This document shows positions 46,149 to 54,700 of a stretch of DNA of 64,000 nucleotides, piece after piece; the first letter of the stretch is position 1; each line of letters opens with the position of its first letter. This stretch comes from Mycobacterium sp. (GTDB taxonomy: Bacteria > Actinomycetota > Actinomycetes > Mycobacteriales > Mycobacteriaceae). The translations under genes and the position numbers were made by a program. The stretch spans positions 12,512-76,511 of the forward strand of contig WOYS01000020.1 of assembly GCA_011620645.1 (NCBI GenBank), read 5' to 3'. Under the pieces are notes generated by a model that was given only the letters and a program-made list of their open reading frames with translations, ran no database searches and was not told the origin of the DNA.

Positions 46149-46996
46149 GCGGTCCTCTGCCCGACCGCGACGGAGTCGGTGCGGCTCGGGTGCGGTTGAG
46201 GGGCGGTGCCGTACTGGTCGAGCTGGCAGACCGGTTCGGCGAGGGAGCCGCCATCAAAGTTCGTGCCGGGGAAGTCGTGTGCGCGAACGGTGCGGTGGTC
46301 GATGCGTCGACGGTGCTGCCGCCCGGCGCGTTCGTCTACCTCTACCGCGACCTGCCGGACGAGGTGCCGGTCCCGTTCGGGATGCCGATCCTGTACCGCG
46401 ACGAGGACATCGTCGTCGCCGACAAACCTCATTTCCTGGCCACCATGCCCCGCGGCGGCCATGTGGCCCAGACCGCTCTGGTGCGTCTGCGTCGTGAACT
46501 CGACCTGCCGGAGCTCAGTCCCGCACACCGCTTGGACCGGTTGACCGCGGGGGTGCTGCTGTTCACGGTGCGCCGCGAGGTGCGCGGTGCGTATCAGACG
46601 ATGTTCGCCGACGGCCGAGCGCACAAGACGTATCTGGCCCGCGCCACCGGCACCCCCACGGTGCCGGTGCCGACTGTGTTGCGCAGCCGGATCATCAAGG
46701 AACGCAGCCGGTTACAGGCCTACGAGGAACCGGGGGCGCCGAACGCCGAGACTCATATCGAGAATGTCGAGGACGGACTGTACCAACTGACACCGCGCAC
46801 CGGGCGCACCCATCAGCTGCGGGTGCACATGGCGTCGATCGGGATTCCCATCGACAACGATTCGTTGTACCCCGATGTCATCGGCGTGGCCCCCGGTGAC
46901 TTCTCGGCGCCGCTGCAGCTGCTGGCTCAGCGGCTGCAGTTCGACGATCCGCTCAGCGGCGTGCACCGCGAATTCATCAGCGGTCGGGCTCTCTAG
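46145..46996 (+). CDS. RluA-family pseudouridine synthase (Rv3300c-like)
   Basis: A 283-residue RNA pseudouridine synthase. The catalytic motif is H128-R-L-D131 (PAHRLDRLTAGVLLF), and the substrate-loop motif GRTHQLRVHMASIG lies near the C-terminus. The first 80 residues form an S4-like or linker region. The target, rRNA or tRNA, cannot be told. TTG 46145 overlaps the glpD2 TGA, which implies translational coupling; GTG 46175 is an alternative start. The length is normal. Confidence 0.87.
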   Translation: MSGPLPDRDGVGAARVRLRGGAVLVELADRFGEGAAIKVRAGEVVCANGAVVDASTVLPPGAFVYLYRDLPDEVPVPFGMPILYRDEDIVVADKPHFLATMPRGGHVAQTALVRLRRELDLPELSPAHRLDRLTAGVLLFTVRREVRGAYQTMFADGRAHKTYLARATGTPTVPVPTVLRSRIIKERSRLQAYEEPGAPNAETHIENVEDGLYQLTPRTGRTHQLRVHMASIGIPIDNDSLYPDVIGVAPGDFSAPLQLLAQRLQFDDPLSGVHREFISGRAL

Positions 46997-47027
46997 CCGA
47001 TACGGCTTTGCCGGAACGCCCTCAACC

Positions 47028-47045
47028 GACCAGACCGATCTGGTC
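47028..47045. promoter_or_regulatory. Palindromic operator-like site before the SDR gene
   Basis: GACCAGACCGATCTGGTC has seven-base arms (GACCAGA / TCTGGTC) around CCGA. It sits 11 bp before the GTG of the downstream SDR gene, where a bound repressor would block transcription or the ribosome. The form is typical of TetR-family operators. No second copy was seen in the window. Confidence 0.5.
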
Positions 47046-47056
47046 TACTGACCGAT

Positions 47057-47827
47057 GTGGATCGTAACGGGTTTAACCGATTGTTCGACATGTCAGATCG
47101 CACCGTCGTGGTGACCGGTGGAACTCGGGGGATCGGGCTGGCGCTGGCCGAAGGGTTCGTTCTGGCGGGCGCGCGCGTCGTGGTTGCCAGCCGCAAGGCC
47201 GACGCGTGTGAGGCCGCAGCCGGACACCTGCGGTCGCTGGGCGGGCAGGCGATCGGGGTTTCGACACATATGGGTGACCCGGACGATCTGGGCGCCCTGG
47301 TGTCGGCCAGCGTGGCGGAGTTCGGGGGCGTCGACGTGGTGGTCAACAACGCCGCCAACGCCCTCGCGCAACCGCTCGGTCAGATGACCCCGGAGGCGTG
47401 GTCGAAGTCATATGCGGTCAATCTGCAGGGCCCGGTGTTTCTGGTGCAGCACGCGTTGCCGCACCTGAGGCAGAGCCCCGCGCCGGCGGTGCTGAACATG
47501 GTGTCCGTCGCGGCCTTCATCTTCGCCCCGTCGTTGGCCATCTATGCCTCCAGTAAGGCGGCATTGATGTCGGTGACGCGGTCGATGGCTGCCGAATTGG
47601 CGCCGTCGGGAATCCGGGTCAATGCCATCGCGCCGGGACCCGTCGACACCTACATGCTGCGCAAGAACCCGCAGGAGGCGATCGACGCGATGACCGCGGC
47701 AACGTTGATGCGGCGGCTCGCATCGCCCGACGAGATGGTCGGTGCGGCGCTGCTGTTGTGTTCGAACGCGGGCAGCTACATGACCGGTCAGGTCGTCATC
47801 GTCGATGGCGGAGGTACTCCGCGGTGA
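47057..47827 (+). CDS. Short-chain dehydrogenase/reductase
   Basis: A 256-residue classical SDR (NAD(P)-dependent oxidoreductase). The cofactor motif is TGGTRGIG (20-27), NNAAN is conserved, and the catalytic pair is in IYASSKAALMS (Tyr-xxx-Lys). Ser lies in LNMVSVAAF. The substrate is unknown. GTG 47057 is used; ATG 47090 would remove the first 11 residues while keeping the fold. A palindromic operator candidate precedes it. Its 3' end overlaps the FabR-like gene by 40 bp on the other strand. Confidence 0.85.
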   Translation: MDRNGFNRLFDMSDRTVVVTGGTRGIGLALAEGFVLAGARVVVASRKADACEAAAGHLRSLGGQAIGVSTHMGDPDDLGALVSASVAEFGGVDVVVNNAANALAQPLGQMTPEAWSKSYAVNLQGPVFLVQHALPHLRQSPAPAVLNMVSVAAFIFAPSLAIYASSKAALMSVTRSMAAELAPSGIRVNAIAPGPVDTYMLRKNPQEAIDAMTAATLMRRLASPDEMVGAALLLCSNAGSYMTGQVVIVDGGGTPR

Positions 47828-48567
47828 GCGGTGCAGCCCGGCGTTAAACCGATGCGTTCGACACCATGTGTTCCCGCTGCATACGTGTTCTCGCTGCGCC
47901 ATCCCCGGACACCGACGGCGATCATCAACATCTGTTTGATGGCGGTCTTCTTGATGGCCTCCAGCGCCGTCGGATCGGCGGCGTCCTCGACCAGTTCGGC
48001 GATGGAGATCATCGCGTTGACAAACAGGTTGGCCAGGATGTTGAGGTCCTCGCTACTCCAGTTCTTCAACCCGGGGAAGCGGGCCAGGTCGATCGCGAGT
48101 TCTGACGTGAGCAGCCGGATTTCGGTCCGGATCGCGTACCGCAGGGAGACGACGCCGCTGGAGCGTTCGCGAGTGATGAAACGCCAGTGCTCACGGCGTT
48201 CGCTGATGCTGGCGATGAGGATCTCGGCGGACGAGTCGATGACGCGGTTGGGGTCGAGCTTGCCGGTGCGCGCGCCGCGCAGCATGTCCCGCAGGGACCG
48301 GAACGATTCATCGATGAGCACCAGACCGAGGGACTCCATGGAATCGAAGTGCCGGTAGAACGCGGCGGGCACGATGCCCGCTTCGCGGGTGACCTCACGC
48401 AGGCTGAGCCCGGTGAAGCTGCCCTGCTCCAGTAGATGAAGGGCGGCGGCGACGATCGCCCGGCGGGTGACCTCTTTGCGCTCGTCCCGCGACAAGGTGT
48501 CGCGGGAGCGTGACCTGCTGGAGCGGTCTGAACGCCCCGCGCGGGACTTGGAAACGTCACTTGCCAC
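47788..48567 (-). CDS. TetR-family regulator resembling FabR
   Basis: 259 residues from GTG 48567; an ATG at 48657 is an alternative giving 289. The HTH region reads RRAIVAAALHLLEQGSFTGL then SLREVTREAGIVPAAFYRHF, followed by DSMESLGLVLIDESFRSLRD. That phrase closely follows E. coli FabR ([29 protein letters not shown]), a repressor of unsaturated fatty-acid synthesis genes. FabR-like proteins sense acyl-CoA or acyl-ACP saturation. It diverges from a reductase/desaturase operon, the expected target. The C-terminal 35 residues are non-conserved and lie over the SDR gene's 3' end. Confidence 0.82.
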   Translation of the reverse strand: MASDVSKSRAGRSDRSSRSRSRDTLSRDERKEVTRRAIVAAALHLLEQGSFTGLSLREVTREAGIVPAAFYRHFDSMESLGLVLIDESFRSLRDMLRGARTGKLDPNRVIDSSAEILIASISERREHWRFITRERSSGVVSLRYAIRTEIRLLTSELAIDLARFPGLKNWSSEDLNILANLFVNAMISIAELVEDAADPTALEAIKKTAIKQMLMIAVGVRGWRSENTYAAGTHGVERIGLTPGCTAHRGVPPPSTMTT

Positions 48568-48688
48568 AACCAGAGAGCCTACCGTCGTGTACCCGGTCGG
48601 ATTCTGTTCCACCGCGTTGCCAACTGTTTGTGATTCAAGAGTACGAATGGTCACCATGTAACGGCTATCACAACCTTCCTATTTCTCC

Positions 48689-48718
48689 TTGACCATGTAT
48701 ATCCAACACGATCATAGT
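48689..48718 (+). promoter_or_regulatory. Putative promoter for a leaderless reductase/desaturase transcript
   Basis: TTGACC (48689-48694) and CATAGT (48713-48718) are 18 bp apart and fit a SigA-type promoter. The expected start point, about 7 nt after the -10, falls on the ATG at 48725. A leaderless mRNA, common in mycobacteria, would result. Confidence 0.45.
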
Positions 48719-48733
48719 GTACATATGTTCACT
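48716..48733. promoter_or_regulatory. Near-perfect palindrome over the start of the reductase gene
   Basis: AGTGTACATATGTTCACT is an 18-bp palindrome with one mismatched pair (T/T). It covers the end of the putative -10, the expected transcription start and the ATG at 48725. It is a good candidate binding site for the FabR-like regulator encoded on the other strand. Confidence 0.5.
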
Positions 48734-49780
48734 GAAGCATTGACGCGGCGGTTATCCGGGTCCGCGCTGCTGAACCTGCTCACCCGACCGCACGGCGTCG
48801 ACCGCTACACCGAGATGGTCGACCCGACCTGGACCCGGGGACACGCCCGTGCTCGCGTCGTCGCCGTCCGCAGGCAGACTTCGCGCAGCGTCACCCTCAC
48901 GCTGCAGCCCAATCGCGCGTTCGCCGGTTTCCGCGCCGGCCAGCACATCAACCTGTCCGTCGAGATCGACGGACGTCGCCGTACCCGCTGCTACTCACCG
49001 GCCAGCGCCGAAGGCAGTCCCCTGATCGAACTGACCATCGGCCGCCACGACGGTGGAACGGTGTCGACCTACCTGTGCGACCACGCCACGTCCGGCATGG
49101 TCGTCGGCCTGGACGCGGTAGGCGGAGATTTCGTCATGCCGGCCATCCGTCCGCGACGCATCCTGTTCGTCTCAGGCGGCAGCGGGATCACCCCGGTGCT
49201 GTCCATGTTGCGCACGCTGCGCGCCGAGGGGTTCACCGGCGAGGCCGCCTTCATCCACTACGCGCGCACCGCCGAGGAAGCCTGCTACCGTGGCGAGCTC
49301 GACGCACTGCGCGGAGTCCGGGTGCTGCACGGCTACACCCGCGACTCCGCCGGCTCCGACCTGGAGGGGCGCTTCGGGCATGCTCACCTGTCGGCCGCGC
49401 TGGCCGAACCCGATGCCGTCTTCGTGTGCGGCCCGCCCGCTCTCGTCGCCGCCGTGCGGGAACTGCGTCCGGATGCGTTCTCGGAGAGCTTCGTGCCACC
49501 GGAGTTCGTGATGCCGGCCGAATCATCGGGTGGCACCGTCACATTCGCTGACAGCAACGTCGAGGTCACTGATGACGGGCAGTCGCTGCTGGCCCAGGCC
49601 GAGGCGGCCGGACTCACCCCCGAAAGTGGCTGCCGGATGGGCATCTGCCACAGCTGCACCCGCCCGAAGAAGAGCGGTGTGGTGCGCAACCTGATCACCG
49701 GAGCGGTGTCCACCGCCGACGGTGAAGACATCCAGATCTGCGTCACCGCCCCCGTCTGTGACGTCGTCATCAACCTCTAG
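48725..49780 (+). CDS. Ferredoxin reductase partner of an acyl desaturase (Rv3230c-like)
   Basis: A 351-residue flavin/iron-sulfur reductase. The FAD-binding motif is RCYSPASAEG, the NAD(P) motif ILFVSGGSGITPVLS, and the C-terminal plant-type [2Fe-2S] domain has GCRMGICHSCTRPKKSG and a final cysteine in ICVTAPVC. It should pass electrons from NADPH to the di-iron desaturase encoded 16 bp downstream, as Rv3230c does for DesA3 in M. tuberculosis. ATG 48725 is preferred because it coincides with the predicted transcription start; ATG 48695 is possible. Confidence 0.88.
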   Translation: MFTEALTRRLSGSALLNLLTRPHGVDRYTEMVDPTWTRGHARARVVAVRRQTSRSVTLTLQPNRAFAGFRAGQHINLSVEIDGRRRTRCYSPASAEGSPLIELTIGRHDGGTVSTYLCDHATSGMVVGLDAVGGDFVMPAIRPRRILFVSGGSGITPVLSMLRTLRAEGFTGEAAFIHYARTAEEACYRGELDALRGVRVLHGYTRDSAGSDLEGRFGHAHLSAALAEPDAVFVCGPPALVAAVRELRPDAFSESFVPPEFVMPAESSGGTVTFADSNVEVTDDGQSLLAQAEAAGLTPESGCRMGICHSCTRPKKSGVVRNLITGAVSTADGEDIQICVTAPVCDVVINL

Positions 49781-49796
49781 ACCGGAAGGAACAGCC

Positions 49797-50960
49797 ATGA
49801 CTGACCTGATTTCCGTTCGCCCTGAAGCAAACTCCCCCAGTTCGGCTTCCCGCAACGCGGTTCGCTCGGACAAGTACTCCCTGACGCCCGAACAGGCCGA
49901 TGCGTTCGGTGCCGAACTGGACGTGATCCGCGAGCGGGTGGTCGCCGACCTCGGCGCGCGCGACACCATCTACATCCGCCAGGTCATCAAGGGCCAGCGC
50001 ACCCTCGAGGTCGGCGGTCGCGCCCTGCTGTTCGGTGGCGTCTTCCCGCCGTTCTGGCTGGCCGGCACTGCCATGCTCGGGGTCGCCAAGATCCTCGACA
50101 ACATGGAGATCGGCCACAACATCATGCACGGCCAGTACGACTGGACGGGTGATCCGGCGTTGTCCGGCAGAGCTTTCGAATGGGACAACGCCTGCCCATC
50201 CGATCAGTGGCGCCACTCGCACAACTACATGCACCACACCTACACCAACATCGTGGACATGGATCGCGATATCGGCTACGGCATCCTGCGGATGAGCGAG
50301 GACCAGAAGTGGTCGCCGTACTACGTGGGTAACCCGGTGTACGCGTTCCTGCTCATGGTGCTGTTTCAGTACGGCGTGGCCCTGCACGAGCTGGAGAGCG
50401 AGCGCATCCGCTGCGGTGAGATCAGCGTCGCCGACAAACGTGAAGTGATTCGCGGCATCTGGCGCAAGACCAAGAGCCAGACACTCAAGGACTACGTGGC
50501 CTTCCCGCTGCTGGCCGGGCCGTTCGCCCCGTGGGTCTTCACCGGCAACCTGACCGCCAACCTGATGCGCAACGTGTGGTCCTACATGATCATCTTCTGC
50601 GGGCACTTCCCGGAGGGAACCCAGGAGTTCTCCATCGACGAGACCAAGAGCGAATCACGCGGGCAGTGGTACTTCCGTCAGCTGCTCGGCTCGGCGAACC
50701 TGACCGGTGGAAAGTGGTTCCACATCCTGTCGGGAAACCTGTCCTTCCAGATCGAGCACCACCTGTACCCGGACATCCCGGCGCATCGGCACGCCGAGAT
50801 CTCGGTCGAGGTTCGCGAGATCTGCGAGCGTTACGGCCTGCCCTACAACAGTGGACCGCTGTACAAGCAGTTCGGCACCGTGGTCAAGAAAATCCTGCGG
50901 CTGGCCCTGCCGAACCGCAAGCCCGCCGACACGAGGCCGGAAATCGCTCACGCCGCCTGA
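49797..50960 (+). CDS. Membrane acyl-CoA (delta-9) desaturase, DesA3-like
   Basis: A 387-residue di-iron fatty-acid desaturase that places a double bond in stearoyl- or palmitoyl-CoA. The three histidine boxes are complete: GHNIMHG (H107, H111), RHSHNYMHH (140-147) and QIEHHLYP (about 319-326). Hydrophobic segments at about 80-98 and 180-200 and in the region after 230 anchor it. A GGAAGGA site precedes ATG 49797. It forms an operon with the reductase and probably answers to the FabR-like regulator. It is convergent with nei, overlapping by 13 bp. Confidence 0.9.
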   Translation: MTDLISVRPEANSPSSASRNAVRSDKYSLTPEQADAFGAELDVIRERVVADLGARDTIYIRQVIKGQRTLEVGGRALLFGGVFPPFWLAGTAMLGVAKILDNMEIGHNIMHGQYDWTGDPALSGRAFEWDNACPSDQWRHSHNYMHHTYTNIVDMDRDIGYGILRMSEDQKWSPYYVGNPVYAFLLMVLFQYGVALHELESERIRCGEISVADKREVIRGIWRKTKSQTLKDYVAFPLLAGPFAPWVFTGNLTANLMRNVWSYMIIFCGHFPEGTQEFSIDETKSESRGQWYFRQLLGSANLTGGKWFHILSGNLSFQIEHHLYPDIPAHRHAEISVEVREICERYGLPYNSGPLYKQFGTVVKKILRLALPNRKPADTRPEIAHAA

Positions 50961-51703
50961 CAGCTGGTGCACCAGTACCTGATCCGATCGCCGCTGCCGT
51001 CCATCTTTATGGTGGTACGACAGCGGCGACACGGCTCTCCGGATCTGCCGTACACCCATACCTGCTCACCGCGCCGGGTGTTGCCCGTCGTGGTCCGGTT
51101 GGATCGGGAGCGGTTCAGCCACAGCATGTCCCGGGCGCGCTGCACCACCCGTAGCGGGTCGGCCAGCGTTCCGACCACGGCGTCCGGCGTACGACCGAGC
51201 AGGAAGCACAACTCGTTGGCGTAGACATTGCCCACCCCGGCCATCACCCGCTGATCCAGCAGGGCATCGGCCAGCTCGCGATCGGGATCGGCGATCAGGT
51301 TCGCGGCGGCTGGCTGCGGGTCCCAATCCGGGCCGAGCAGGTCGGGTCCGAGATGCTCGACGACATCCTGATCGTTGCGGCGTTCGAGAACCTCCAGGAT
51401 GCCGAGGTCGATACCGGTGGCCGTGCTGTCCGCGGTGGCAAGCACGACCCGAATCCTGTGGGCGGGGATCTTCGAGGCGCCGATCCGCCAGCTGCCGTCC
51501 ATCTTGAGGTGGGAGTGGATACTGGCCTCACCGATCCGGATGAACAGATGCTTGCCGCGGCTGAGCACCTCGTCGACCAGCTGCCCGGACAGATCCACGG
51601 TCGCATATCGGGGCACCCGGATATCGCAGCGTGTCAGCGTCTTGCCGACCAGTGCCTCGCGCAGTTGGGCGGCGGCGCGGAAGACGGAGTCACCCTCGGG
51701 CAT
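50948..51703 (-). CDS. nei: Endonuclease VIII / formamidopyrimidine-DNA glycosylase family protein (Nei2-like)
   Basis: A 251-residue base-excision-repair glycosylase/AP lyase for oxidised bases. Catalytic P2-E3 are in [11 protein letters not shown], the helix-two-turn-helix is [16 protein letters not shown], and the C-terminal zinc finger has CRRC...CTSC with a preceding [11 protein letters not shown] 51703 is fixed because the N-terminal proline is the nucleophile. lhr lies 27 bp beyond on the same strand and is transcribed towards it; both are repair genes, as at Rv3297-Rv3296. Confidence 0.93.
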   Translation of the reverse strand: MPEGDSVFRAAAQLREALVGKTLTRCDIRVPRYATVDLSGQLVDEVLSRGKHLFIRIGEASIHSHLKMDGSWRIGASKIPAHRIRVVLATADSTATGIDLGILEVLERRNDQDVVEHLGPDLLGPDWDPQPAAANLIADPDRELADALLDQRVMAGVGNVYANELCFLLGRTPDAVVGTLADPLRVVQRARDMLWLNRSRSNRTTTGNTRRGEQVWVYGRSGEPCRRCRTTIKMDGSGDRIRYWCTSCQAA

Positions 51704-51730
51704 AACCCCATTGAACACCGGCGCCGGAGG

Positions 51731-54700
51731 CTATCGAAGTCGCAGACCCCGCGGTGTGCGGGTGAAGCCCGTGGCCATCAGCGACTTCAGCACGGTGGCG
51801 TGCTCCTCGCCGGCATGGGGATCGAGCACGGTGACGCCGTTGACGCGTTCGACCAGGAGCGAGGGCACCCGGCCCGAGCCGACCAGATCGGCCAGTGCCG
51901 TTGCGGCGGCACCTTGGGCCTCGGGTTCGGCGCCGAAGCTCAGCAGCGACTTCCCGCCGCGTTCCAGGAACCACACCAGCGCTCCGTCCACCAGCGCCAC
52001 CAGCGCTCCGGCCTTGCGTCCCGGTCGATGGGTGATCTCGGTGCCACCTGGCCATGGCAGTGCCATGCCGTACGGGTTCGCCGGATCGGTGGCCGCCAAC
52101 ACCACGGCATGCAGTTCCGGGCGCTGCGGGTCCACCCCGTCGAGGTAGGAACGCAGCCGGTCCACCGTGGACGCTGCGGCGAACTGGGCTCCGCCGAGTG
52201 ATTCCACGAAATAGCCACGCTGACAACGCCCGGCGTCTTCGAACGCGGTGAGCACCTTGTACAGCATGGCGAATCCGCCGGGGACACCGTCGGCGGCGCC
52301 GCGGGTGAGCACGCCGTAGCGGTTCAGCAGCAGTTCGGCCTGGAAATGCGCACGTACGGTGGAATCGGTGGTGGTCGCGGGCAATGCAGACCACCGACCC
52401 GCCACAGTCGGATCCGTGCGCGGGTGCGCGCTGGTCAGGCTGTAGCGGCTCAACCGGGGCGGCCGTTGCCGCTGCCGATGCGACGGCGCACCGGTGCGGC
52501 GCGGGCCGTGCAGTAGCGCGCGCACCGGTGCGAACGTGTCGCCGGTGATCCAGCCAGCCCAGATGAGTTCCCAGAGAGCGGATTTGAGTGCATCACTGGA
52601 GGATTCGTCGGCGAGCTGGCGGAAGAAGTAGGCGCCGCCGTGACCCAGGGATTGCATGATGGCCCGGTGGGTGTCGGTGAAGTCGATCTCCGCCGGCGGT
52701 GCCAACGTCAGCAGCGCGGAATCGCTGAGGTGAAAGGCGATCCAGCCGTCGCTGCCGCCGATCTGACCGGCTCCGGACCAGGTGACCTCACCGGAGGCCA
52801 GCAGCTCATCGAGCATGGCCGGCTGATAGTCGGCTACTCGCTGCCCGAACACCAGGGACTCCACCGCCGACGCAGGCAGCGCCTGCCCGGCGAGTTGTTC
52901 GATCACGGTGGCCAGACCGTCCACCCCGCGATTGTGGGTGGACCCGACGTGCTGCCAGGCCGGCAGGAAACGGGCGTAGGCCGCCGTGCTGACCGGCTCC
53001 ACCGCCGCCCGCAGCGCCGCCAGAGACCGGCGCCGGAGAATTTTGAGAACCGTTGCATCACACCACTGCCCGGATGATCCCGGGACCGTCTCGGTGAACT
53101 CGCCGCGGATCAGCCGATTGTCAACGGCCAGCCGGCCCAGGACGTCGGCGGTGACCCGCAAGCCCAGCCCGAAGCGGGCGGCCGCCTGCTCGGTGGTGAA
53201 CGGGCCGTGGGTGCGCGCGTAGCGGCCGAGCAGGTCGCCGAGTGGGTCGGTGACCGATTCGGTGAGGCTGGCCGGTACCCACATCGGGACGGCGACACCG
53301 ACACCGTCGCGCAGCAGGGCGACGTCTTCGACCGTCACCCACCATGTCTCACCGGCGAACGACACCGTCAGCGCGCGCCGGTCGGCCCGCAGCCCTTCCA
53401 GCCAGCCGCCCGTGTCGGCTCCCGCGCTGCGTTCGGAGATCTCGGACTCGGTCAGTGGCCCGAGCAGGCGCAGCAGGTCGGCGACACCCTCGGCGTCGCG
53501 GGCGGCGCGCTCCGGGTCGAGGTGCTGCAGCTGCCGGATCGTGGCTGCGACGACATCGGGGTCCAGCAGGTCGCGCAGTTCCACCCGGCCCAACAACTCG
53601 GCCAGCAGCACGGTGTCCAAGGACAGGGCTGCGGCGCGGCGTTCGGCCAGCGGGCTGTCGCCTTCGTACATGAACGCGCCGACGTAGCCGAACAGTGCCG
53701 CGGCGGCGAACGGTGACGGTGTGGCGGTCTCGACCTCGAGCAGCCGGATCTTGCGCTGGGCGACCTGGTGCATCAGGTCGGTGAGCGCGGGTACGTCGTA
53801 CACGTCCTGCAGGCATTCCCGGACGGTTTCCAGCACGATCGGAAAATCGGGATACTTGCGGGCGACATCGAGCAGCTGGGCGGCGCGTTGCCGTTGATGC
53901 CACAGCGGGGACCGCTTGCCGGGATGACGCCGGGGAAGCAGCAGAGCACGGGCGGCGCATTCCCGGAACCGGGAGGCGAACAACGCGGAGCCGCCGACCT
54001 CCGCGGTGACGATCGGCTCGAGCTCGTCGGCGTCGAACACGAAAAGGTCTGCCCCGGGCGGATCCTCACCGCCGTCGGGCAGTCGCACGATGATGCCGTC
54101 ATCGGAGGCGGTGGGCTTCTCGTCGATGCCGTAGCGTTCCCGCAGCCTGCGCCCGACGGCCAGCGCCAGCGGCCCGTGCACCCGAAGGCCGTAGGGGGAG
54201 TGCAGGATCACCCGCCAGTCACCCAGCTCGTCGTGGAATCGTTCGACCACCAGGGTGGTGTCGCTGGGCACCGCACCGGTGGACTGGCGTTGCTCGTCCA
54301 GCAGCTGCCACAGGTTGTCCGTCGCGAATTCGTCGAATCCCGTTTCGCGGCAACGCCGCCGGAAGTCGTCGGCACCCATTCCGGCGAGCTCGCCGGTGAA
54401 GGCGCCGACCGCCGCCCCCAGTTCTGCGGGACGCCCGACGCTGTCGCCACGCCAGAACGGCAATCTGGCGGGCAGCCCAGGCGCCGGCACCACCAGCACC
54501 CGATCATGGGTGATCTCGGTGATGCGCCAGCTTGTGGCACCCAGTGAGATCACGTCGCCGGGGCGCGACTCATAGACCATCTCTTCATCGAGTTCGCCGA
54601 CCCGGGAGGGTTTTTCGGACTCGGTGGCCAGGTAGACGGTGAACATGCCGCGGTCGGGGATGGCGCCGCCGGAGGTGACCGCCAACCGTTGGGCCCCGGG

